From the NCBI GenBank assembly GCA_946886805.1, contig CAMPJM010000234.1, positions 1 through 6,549 of the forward strand: a DNA stretch of 6,549 nucleotides. The letters run 5' to 3'. Each line of letters opens with the position of its first letter. Position 1 is the first letter of the stretch. Under the pieces are notes generated by a model. That model was not told the DNA's origin. It saw only the letters and a list, made by a program, of their open reading frames with translations, and made no database searches. Source of the stretch: an uncultured Flammeovirgaceae bacterium. Its GTDB lineage: Bacteria; Bacteroidota; Bacteroidia; Cytophagales; Cyclobacteriaceae. Below, piece after piece: positions 1 to 6,200 of the stretch. A program made the translations under genes and the position numbers.

Positions 1-1200
1 TGGGCAAGGGATTCGCTATTTCAGCCCTGGGTGGGCGTGGCTTGTGAAGGAATTGGTGCCAGTCTTTGGTGGCCCAATAAAGATCACTTGTCTGATGAAC
101 CCGACAGCATGCAAATTTCAATAGAAGTACCAGAAGGACTAATGGCTGTAGCAAATGGTGATTTACGAAACAAAACCTCGGAAAATAAAGGGTTTGATAA
201 ATTTTCCTGGTTTGTGAGCTACCCTATCAATAACTATAATGTGACGGTAAACATAGCCGACTATGCACATATTGAGGATGTTTATGAAAGTGAGGACGGA
301 AAAAAGCTTGATTTGGATTATTATGTATTGGCCTACAATGAAGAAAAAGCAAGAGAACATTTTGAGCAGGTAAAGCCTATGCTTGCCTGTTTCGAAAAAA
401 GTTATGGTCCTTATCCGTTTTGGAGGGATGGATATGCTTTAGTTGAAACTCCTTATTGGGGAATGGAACATCAGGGAGCAATCGCTTACGGGAACGAATA
501 TCAGAACAACGAGTTTGGGTTTGATTTTATAATCATTCATGAGAGCGCACATGAGTATTGGGGAAATAGCGTTAGTGTCAATGACCATGCTGAAATGTGG
601 ATACACGAAGCTTTCACCACCTATGCCGAAGCCCTGTATCTGGAATGCAGGGACGATTATGAGACTTCTGTAGCATATTTATTGACGCAAAAGCCTAAGA
701 TTGAAAATAAGCTTCCAATTATTGGGCCCATGGGAGTGAACTACTCAGGTTGGGAAGATGCTGATATGTATTATAAAGGCACGTGGATGTTGCATTCTAT
801 GAGAAATACCATCGGTAATACTTCCCTTTGGCACGCGACCATAAAGAGTTTGTACCAGGAGTTTGAACTTAGCCAACCTTCTACCGAAGATATTATAGAT
901 TTCATGGTAACCAAAACGGGTTATGATTTAGAACCAATTTTTGATTTGTTTTTAAATTATACCACTATCCCAAAGCTTGAATATAGGCTGGATAAAGAAA
1001 AGGGGGAAAGATATTTGGAATATAGATGGAACACGCCTGTCAACAGATTTAATATGGCCATGAAATTTAAAGCGGGCGATGAAAAGTATAAACTCATATA
1101 TCCGACGGGCGAATGGCAAAAAGTAGTGCTTAAAGGAGCATCCAAATCTGTGGAATTTGATGATGAGTCCTTTTATTTTGAAGCAGTGGAGGTTAAATAA
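1..1200 (+). CDS. M1 family zinc metallopeptidase (aminopeptidase), 5'-truncated by window edge
   Basis: The frame is open from base 1, so the start lies outside; a GTG at 31 is internal. The 399 codons visible cover the end of the N-terminal beta domain, the catalytic domain and a short C-terminal part. Counting from base 1, the zinc site is HESAH at residues 180-184 (538-552), followed after 18 residues by the third ligand Glu203 in WIHEAF: the HEXXH-X18-E signature of M1 gluzincins. The likely transition-state tyrosine is Tyr257 in YYKG. The substrate-binding loop reads GMEHQ (460-474) where classical M1 enzymes have GAMEN. By family it removes N-terminal residues from peptides using one zinc ion; its location cannot be judged because the N-terminus is missing. 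The frame ends in TAA and lacks the long helical C-terminal domain of large M1 enzymes, which suggests a compact form. It converges on the next gene. Confidence 0.95.
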   Translation, partial: WARDSLFQPWVGVACEGIGASLWWPNKDHLSDEPDSMQISIEVPEGLMAVANGDLRNKTSENKGFDKFSWFVSYPINNYNVTVNIADYAHIEDVYESEDGKKLDLDYYVLAYNEEKAREHFEQVKPMLACFEKSYGPYPFWRDGYALVETPYWGMEHQGAIAYGNEYQNNEFGFDFIIIHESAHEYWGNSVSVNDHAEMWIHEAFTTYAEALYLECRDDYETSVAYLLTQKPKIENKLPIIGPMGVNYSGWEDADMYYKGTWMLHSMRNTIGNTSLWHATIKSLYQEFELSQPSTEDIIDFMVTKTGYDLEPIFDLFLNYTTIPKLEYRLDKEKGERYLEYRWNTPVNRFNMAMKFKAGDEKYKLIYPTGEWQKVVLKGASKSVEFDDESFYFEAVEVK

Positions 1201-1206
1201 AATGCG

Positions 1207-1228
1207 GAACTTTTAGTTCAATTTTTTT
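1207..1228 (+). terminator. Weak intrinsic terminator after the M1 peptidase gene
   Basis: A perfect 5-bp stem (GAACT at 1207-1211, AGTTC at 1215-1219, loop TTT) is followed by AA and seven T residues (1222-1228), only seven bases past the TAA stop. The order stem then T-tract fits termination on the plus strand. The stem is short and AT-rich, so efficiency would be modest. On the minus strand the same hairpin is followed by a moderately T-rich stretch, so it might also serve the converging gene. Confidence 0.4.
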
Positions 1229-1251
1229 GGTGACATTTCTGTCAAATGAAT

Positions 1252-1827
1252 TCACAAAGACGGTTGAGGTGTCGGTTTTTTCAGCTCAAAATCTTTATAC
1301 ACTTGCCAGGAATTACCATTATGCTTTAACAATGAAATTTTAGTGGCGGAGAAATCAAAAAGTAGCGATTGGTTTTTATATTCTTCCCAGGCAATCTTAA
1401 ATTCCCTGGGCTTCAAATCGCGAAACGCAATGGTGATGTGAGGATGAAAGGCTCTTTCTTTATAATCGCCATTGAAAATATTTAAATTCTTGCGCATTTG
1501 TTTTAAAAGCTCTTTTTGAAGTGCCTCCAGGCAATTGTTTTCCAGCACATTTACAAAGATTACCCTTGGTGGAAATGATCCAAAGTTTTTTAACTGGATA
1601 TCAAATTCCGAAAAATCAGCAGAAAAATCAGAGAGTAGCTGATCCAGATTATCCAGTTTCTTTTCAGGATATCGAAACGGCATGTGCAGTGTGATATGCA
1701 CAGGTGACTTTAAAGCAGCTTTAGAAAAGAACCTTAATGCCATGTCTTCTTTATAAATCCTTATTGCATCTGCTATCTCGTCTGGCGGTATTATTGCGAT
1801 AAAGAATAAAGGATCAACTGCTTTCAT
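1252..1827 (-). CDS. 2H phosphoesterase superfamily protein (2'-5' RNA ligase-like)
   Basis: This 191-residue protein carries the two HxT motifs that define the 2H fold: HITL at residues 44-47 and HPHITIAF at 128-135 (His130 and Thr132). The motifs are 86 residues apart, as expected for a bilobal domain whose two halves each supply one histidine and one threonine to the active site. Length fits the LigT/ThpR-like group of about 180-190 residues. Family members cleave or form 2'-5' phosphodiester bonds or open 2',3'-cyclic phosphates in RNA; the true substrate here cannot be read from sequence. No signal peptide or membrane segment is visible, so it should be cytosolic. The ATG at 1825-1827 is chosen because the conserved N-terminal strand (FFIAIIPP) starts right after it; no Shine-Dalgarno is present, as is usual in Bacteroidota. 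It is transcribed alone, convergent with the M1 gene and divergent from the next. Confidence 0.88.
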   Translation of the reverse strand: MKAVDPLFFIAIIPPDEIADAIRIYKEDMALRFFSKAALKSPVHITLHMPFRYPEKKLDNLDQLLSDFSADFSEFDIQLKNFGSFPPRVIFVNVLENNCLEALQKELLKQMRKNLNIFNGDYKERAFHPHITIAFRDLKPREFKIAWEEYKNQSLLFDFSATKISLLKHNGNSWQVYKDFELKKPTPQPSL

Positions 1828-1856
1828 GGTTTGAAATATATAAGATGTCTAACAAT

Positions 1857-1864
1857 CAAAAATA
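1857..1864 (-). promoter_or_regulatory. Candidate Bacteroidota -7 element for the 2H phosphoesterase gene
   Basis: Read on the minus strand this is TATTTTTG, an exact match to the Bacteroidota -7 consensus TAnnTTTG, and its 3' edge is 29 bases upstream of the ATG. I could not find a convincing -33 TTG/TTTG at the usual distance, and in AT-rich DNA such an 8-mer can occur by chance. Confidence 0.3.
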
Positions 1865-1883
1865 ATGAAAATTAGGTTTTATT

Positions 1884-2005
1884 TACCTCATCCCCCGAAA
1901 TGCTAGTAAGTTAAGCTTTTAAAATACCTCATCCTCCGTCCTTCTCCTAAAGAGAGAAGGATAAATCGCCTTAACTTAATAGCATTGATCGCGCCTAAAG
2001 AGAGA
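1884..2005. repeat. Composite intergenic repeat element with nested inverted and direct repeats
   Basis: Four repeat relations overlap in about 120 bases. (1) A 14-base direct repeat, TACCTCATCCCCCG at 1884-1897 and TACCTCATCCTCCG at 1925-1938, with one mismatch. (2) A long imperfect inverted repeat, TGCTAGTAAGTTAAGC at 1901-1916 against GCCTTAACTTAATAGCA at 1968-1984, with one mismatch and one bulged base. (3) Inside it, a perfect 8-bp hairpin, TCCTTCTC at 1939-1946 and GAGAAGGA at 1954-1961 with a 7-base loop. (4) A 12-base direct repeat CCTAAAGAGAGA at 1946-1957 and 1994-2005. This resembles dispersed non-coding repeats (REP- or MITE-like) found between flavobacterial genes, but whether it recurs in this genome cannot be seen here. 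No open frame or transposase accompanies it. Confidence 0.6.
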
Positions 2006-2101
2006 GGTTCAAACGATCATTTTCAAATATTTTATCAACATTTGATTCGAACACCGGGTTATCGACACATAAACAGAAATAAGCATTAGAAAATCTATCC
2101 C

Positions 2102-2158
2102 CCAGATGTCATGAATAAAAAGAAAAGGGCTGAAATATGTTTTTGAAAACACATCTGG
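2102..2158 (+). promoter_or_regulatory. Inverted repeat enclosing the start of the small HEXXH gene
   Basis: CCAGATGT at 2102-2109 is the exact reverse complement of ACATCTGG at 2151-2158. The 41 bases between contain the purine-rich AAAAGGG (2123-2129) just upstream and the ATG at 2137. In mRNA this could fold so that the start codon sits in a closed loop. Inside it, GTTTT and AAAAC (2139-2150) form a second small palindrome overlapping the first codons. An 8-bp match at this spacing may be chance. Confidence 0.25.
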
Positions 2159-2466
2159 TTAAGAGAATCACCTTTGGGTTCGCTTCTGCTATTACTTTAT
2201 TTCCCTTTGTTTTGGTAAGGACTAATACAAAACTTAAGAGTTCTCTGGTAAGGCATGAAAAAATTCACCTAAAGCAACAAATAGAGATGCTTGTAATCCC
2301 TTTCTTTATTGCCTATGTTTTTGAATACACCATCAGGAGAATCTATTATAAAAGTCATTATTTGGCCTATAAAAATATAAGTTTTGAAAGAGAGGCTTAC
2401 GAAAATGAAAAGAACCCATTATACCTGACGCAAAGAAAACCTTACAGTTGGTTAAAGTATTATTGA
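2137..2466 (+). CDS. Small membrane protein with HEXXH motif (putative minimal gluzincin-like)
   Basis: This 109-residue protein has no assignable name but resembles small hypothetical proteins I recall from flavobacteria. Two hydrophobic stretches are visible, about residues 11-27 and 50-66, so it is probably an inner-membrane protein. Between them lies RHEKIHLKQQ with the zinc-type motif HEKIH (40-44). A second conserved-looking block, ISFEREAYENE (81-91), offers Glu84 as a third ligand in an ExxxY arrangement reminiscent of the ExxxD of M48-type gluzincins. The C-terminus is basic and aromatic (SWLKYY). The order HEXXH, membrane helix, Glu block resembles a cut-down M48/M56 core, but at this size proteolysis is unproven. 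ATG 2137 is preceded by AAAAGGG at a 7-base gap, a weak Shine-Dalgarno at best. It is apparently monocistronic, with repeat-rich non-coding DNA on both sides. Confidence 0.75.
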   Translation: MFLKTHLVKRITFGFASAITLFPFVLVRTNTKLKSSLVRHEKIHLKQQIEMLVIPFFIAYVFEYTIRRIYYKSHYLAYKNISFEREAYENEKNPLYLTQRKPYSWLKYY

Positions 2467-2594
2467 ATTAATATACCGAATTAACGATGTGAGGATTTAC
2501 CAATTTGGTCTCGTACTACTAATGTTTAATCCCAAGCTTCCAAACAAGCCTCACCTCCCATTGCCATTGCTTTCTCTATCTCCCTTGTCTGAAT

Positions 2595-2674
2595 CAGGAT
2601 TTACAGAATTATTAGATTAACAGGATTAAAAGACATCATCGCGGTTACTTCCTCTCATTTTAAAAAGAATCCTG
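2595..2674. repeat. Degenerate CAGGATT repeat with inverted copy
   Basis: CAGGATT occurs at 2595-2601 and 2621-2627, with the variant CAGAATT at 2604-2610. The reverse complement AATCCTG is at 2668-2674, and ACAGGATT (2620-2627) pairs exactly with AATCCTGT (2668-2675). Text of this type (AATCCTG motifs spaced by about ten bases, ending in a GATTCAGACA-like box, here seen on the minus strand at 2588-2597) recurs between genes in many Bacteroidota. No associated gene is visible here. Confidence 0.45.
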
Positions 2675-2905
2675 TATTTCTTTCCGGACGAGTTCAACCT
2701 GTTGCGCTTTTTAACGGGCAGCTAGTTTTTTTGGATAATTTCTCTCAGTATGTTGATCCCATCCAGCATGATAAGAAAATATTTAGGTGCTGATTTTCCA
2801 TTTAGTCTTGGAATAGTTTTTGTTTTTCTAGCTAAATACAAGTTAATAAAAAGCACCATAACTTACATAAGACATTTTTGTTTAAAAATTTTCATGTAAA
2901 TTTTG

Positions 2906-2937
2906 TTTTATAAAATTTTTTATCGATCATTATAAAA
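2906..2937. repeat. AT-rich inverted repeat in a low-GC island
   Basis: TTTTATAA (2906-2913) and TTATAAAA (2930-2937) are exact inverted copies separated by 16 bases. They lie in a stretch (2881-2940) where I count 6 G/C among 60 bases. A near match to a promoter, TTTG (2877-2880), 16 bases, then TAAATTTTG (2897-2905), overlaps it, but the second box has one base too many against TAnnTTTG. It could be an upstream promoter region, a DNA-bending site or simple AT-rich drift. Confidence 0.3.
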
Positions 2938-3008
2938 TAATTGATATCCATTAAGGTATTAGTTCAAATCTGTTGCCAGCTATTGCGAAAGAGACATGAG
3001 GTTTAGAT

Positions 3009-3029
3009 GTTTATCAGAGTTGGATAAAC
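3009..3029 (+). other. Stem-loop in the leader region of the LRR gene
   Basis: GTTTATC (3009-3015) and GATAAAC (3023-3029) form a perfect 7-bp stem with a 7-base loop. Five T residues follow at 3036-3040, six bases beyond the stem. That gap makes it a poor intrinsic terminator, so it is recorded as a hairpin of unknown role. Confidence 0.3.
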
Positions 3030-3177
3030 TAGCTGTTTTTAAAAAAATCTAATAACAACGTTTAAACCTTACTCTATGAAAGTACTGATACTATAAATCT
3101 TGCCCATTCTTCTGCTCCTTTTTTTAAAGGTCCTAAAAGTTCTACGCAACAAACAATAGTTAAAAATTTACCCGACC

Positions 3178-3195
3178 CTCACGGATAGCTGTGAG
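3178..3195 (+). promoter_or_regulatory. Hairpin immediately upstream of the LRR gene start codon
   Basis: CTCAC (3178-3182) pairs with GTGAG (3191-3195), and one inner G-U pair extends the stem to six. Its 3' end lies 14 bases before the ATG at 3210, where a ribosome would load. No Shine-Dalgarno lies between hairpin and ATG. A role in translation control is possible but unproven. Confidence 0.3.
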
Positions 3196-3209
3196 TTAAA
3201 AACATCTAT

Positions 3210-6200
3210 ATGCGGAAAAATTACGCCCTTTTTATCATTTTTCTGATCTGTCTTTTGCAAATTTCCCAGGATAGCTATAGCCAAGGTTCTTCCCAGAAGC
3301 TTGTTTTGAATCCTTCTATGGTTACGAATGAATCTGCTTATGGGGATCCCGGCATGCTGGTAGATGAGCAAGCAATAGCCAATGATCCTCTAAACGGTGC
3401 AGGAGGAGCTCCTCAAACGAATTGGTTTCCGGGATGGGGAGATAAACATCCTGCAAGTGCTTATATTGATCTTGGAAAGGTTTATGAACTCACGCATGTT
3501 TCATTATATGATAATAATGGAAAGGGAGACTTTATCGTAGAGCAAGGCACCCCCGGTAATTGGGCACCACTTTTTACCGATCCGTTAAATTATTACCAGG
3601 TTTGGAATAATAATGAAGTATTGGCTACAACGCGGTATTTGCGTTTTACCCGCGTGACTACCTCGTCCAACGCACATGAACTGGTATTGTATGGCTCGGT
3701 CGTAAATGCACCACCTGTGTTGACAGCCGTTGGAGAGCAAGTGGTTGGTGAAGGGGAAACTTTAACTTTATTGCTCGCAGCAACTGATCCTGATAATGGT
3801 TCATTAAGTTTTTCTCTCGATTCCAACGCCGAATTCATTACTTTAAATGATAATGGAGATGGCTCGGCAACACTCACTGCCAATCCACCAAATGGTAGTG
3901 CGGGAGTTTATACTGTCAATGTCACCATTACCGACAGCAGCGGCGGACAAACCATTGAATCCTTTATTTTAACTGTCAATAATTCAGAAACGGGAAACCC
4001 TCCGTCTACCACAGATCCCCTTCAGGTAATTGGGATTGATTTTCACGATTGGAGAAATAGCACCCCCTCAAATTGGAACGGTCTCTCCGAACGGGCTGTG
4101 GGGGGAACGGTAGCGAATTTGAAAAACCTGACAGGCCAAAATACGAGCTATAGCATTACCGTGACCGACACTTTCAACGGCACCGGTTTGAGCAACCTGA
4201 GTACAGGAAATGATTCCGGGCCTGTCCCCGACGGTGTCATGAGTACCTTTTGGTACAACCAGTATAACCACGGCATCTTAAAATTGATACTTGATAAAAC
4301 TAAAAAATACACTTTCAAAATTTATGGTGGACGGGATGGGACCAATGACGACAAATCTGCAGATTATACCATAGGTGAACAAACCGTAAGTTTATACAAC
4401 TTTAACAATACACAAAATGCAGCTGTCATAGAAAACGTCATTCCCGATGCAAACAATGAAGTTTTCTTATCCATGACGAATTCAACAGGCTATACCTATG
4501 CAATACTGAATGGTATTGTAATAGAAGAATATGCTGTAGCACCAACAAATACTCCGCCTGTTTTGGCTTCAATTGGTAATCAGACCATTATCGAAGGGGA
4601 ATTGTTAAATATTCCCCTTTCAGCAACCGACTCGGATAGCGATCCTTTGTCTTTTAGCCTAAGCACTGCGGCTGATTTTATTTCTTTGATGGATAATGGA
4701 GATGGGACGGCTGTTTTATCAAGCACTGGTGGAGAGGTTGTTATCGGAAACTATGAACTTACGGTATCTGTCTCTGACGGAAATGGTGGCGTCGGCAGCG
4801 AGATTTTTGAAGTGTCGTTTGTTCCCGATGAAGGGGAGGTGCCAGATGCCATAGAATATCAAGCTTTAGTGGATCTTTATAATAGTGCGGGTGGTGATGA
4901 ATGGACAAACAATACAAATTGGATGGTGGGAACAAGTAGTGGAGAGTTTGATAACTGGCATGGAGTAACTGTTGCAAACGGAGACGTAACTCAAATCTTA
5001 TTATCTAACAATGAACTAACTGGATCAATTCCGCTTAGTATCAAAAATTTGAGAAGCCTAAGTAACTTAAACCTTTCCGTTAATTCATTGACAGGGCCTG
5101 TTCCCCATTCCATTGGGGATCTAATAAATCTCAAAATTTTACAACTTAGCTTTAATTTTTTGGAGAGTATTCCCGAAAGTCTTACAGATTTAACAAATTT
5201 GGAACGTCTTCACTTGTCCTATAATTTTATTTTGAGAGGCGAGATACCTAGTGAAATTGATAAATTGAGTAAATTAACCCATTTCTATGCTGAAAACAAT
5301 TCGTTAACCGGTTCAATTCCCTCGTCCATAGGCAATCTTGATTCCCTTAAAGTCCTTTATTTGAGTCATAATTTTATAAGTGGTCAAATACCAACGGAAA
5401 TAGGAAGCTGTGAAAATCTTGAATACCTGGTTTTGCATAGCAATGATATCATAGGTGAAATTCCCCAAACTATTGGAAATTTATTAAGTCTGATTCAGAT
5501 AAATATGTCGTACAATCAGATAGGGGGAGCTATTCCTGAAACTTTGAGCAATCTATCAAATCTAAGGTATCTCCTTTTAGATGGTAATATTTTGGAGGGA
5601 GATATTCCTCAAGATATAGTAGAATTAAGGGAATTGTTCTGGCTTAATTTAGGTAATAATAATATTTCAGGAACAATTCCGATAAATATCGGAAATCTAG
5701 AAGCTTTAACCATTCTATACTTACATGGTAATTCAATTAGCGGTAATATTCCTGAAAGTATAGGAAATCTTAAGAATATTAATGAATTAGGTTTAAATGG
5801 AAATAATCTTTCAGGTTCTATACCTATAAGCATTGGCGATTTATTTAATTTAACTGGTTTAGCCCTGGAAGGGAATAATCTTTCAGGCCCTATCCCAGAA
5901 TCAATAGGAAATTGCATCAATTTAGAGGAGGTGCGTCTTCACATTAACCAACTATCAGGTCAACTACCTGAATCTCTAGGGCATCTTAAAAAATTGAAAA
6001 AATTATTGTTATATAGCAATGAATTCTCTGGACATCTACCTGTTTCATTGGGAGGATTGGATGCTTTAGAGAATTTGAGAATTTTTAATAATGATCTCGA
6101 AGGGCCGATTCCAGAGTCAATAAATCAGTTGAACAAGCTAACTTATTTAGACATCAATTTAAATAGATTCACCACACTTCCAAATTTTTCTAATCATCCT

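Larger units (their letters stand above)
1828..2136. other. Divergent intergenic region between 2H phosphoesterase and small HEXXH protein genes
   Basis: These 309 bases hold a candidate minus-strand -7 element near 1857, the composite repeat element at 1884-2005, and the leader of the plus-strand gene that starts at 2137. I found no good match to a plus-strand -33/-7 promoter between 2006 and 2136 and no coding potential. Confidence 0.6.
2467..3209. other. 743-base intergenic region upstream of the LRR protein gene
   Basis: No convincing gene is present. It contains, in order: a perfect 11-base palindrome ACCAATTTGGT (2499-2509); a degenerate CAGGATT repeat (2595-2627) with an inverted copy at 2668-2674; a 45-codon minus-strand frame (2722-2859) without supporting evidence; an island where only 6 of 60 bases are G or C (2881-2940); a 7-bp hairpin (3009-3029); a short CCTTT/AAAGG hairpin (3117-3130); and a hairpin just before the LRR gene start (3178-3195). 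I could not identify a clean -33/-7 promoter. The length suggests a long leader or remains of lost genes. Confidence 0.6.

Noticed and set aside
1231..1244. TGACA-TTTC-TGTCA hairpin between the convergent genes as a terminator for the minus-strand gene.
   Set aside because: No T-tract follows it on either strand; the neighbouring hairpin at 1207-1228 is the better candidate.
2499..2509. Palindrome ACCAATTTGGT as an operator.
   Set aside because: It is an exact 11-base palindrome, but it lies just after a gene end, far from any start codon and with no second copy, so no regulatory role can be supported.
2722..2859. A 45-codon minus-strand frame with an ATG start, ending KYFLIMLDGINILREIIQKN.
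   Set aside because: The text looks protein-like, but there is no recognisable family, ribosome site or promoter, an in-frame stop lies just before the ATG, and the region is otherwise non-coding. It could be a gene remnant but cannot be supported.
3168..3371. A 67-codon minus-strand frame over the start of the LRR gene.
   Set aside because: It overlaps the well-supported signal peptide and discoidin-like domain on the opposite strand and has no recognisable features.
3593..5920. Several minus-strand open frames of 67-103 codons opposite the large surface-protein gene.
   Set aside because: They are antisense shadows of one continuous plus-strand frame with clear domain content; none has a recognisable motif, and the longest simply mirrors the LRR periodicity.
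4986..6179. The 72-base periodicity as a CRISPR-like or non-coding tandem repeat.
   Set aside because: The period is in frame, encodes a consensus LRR, and the copies differ freely at synonymous and variable positions, so it is a protein repeat.
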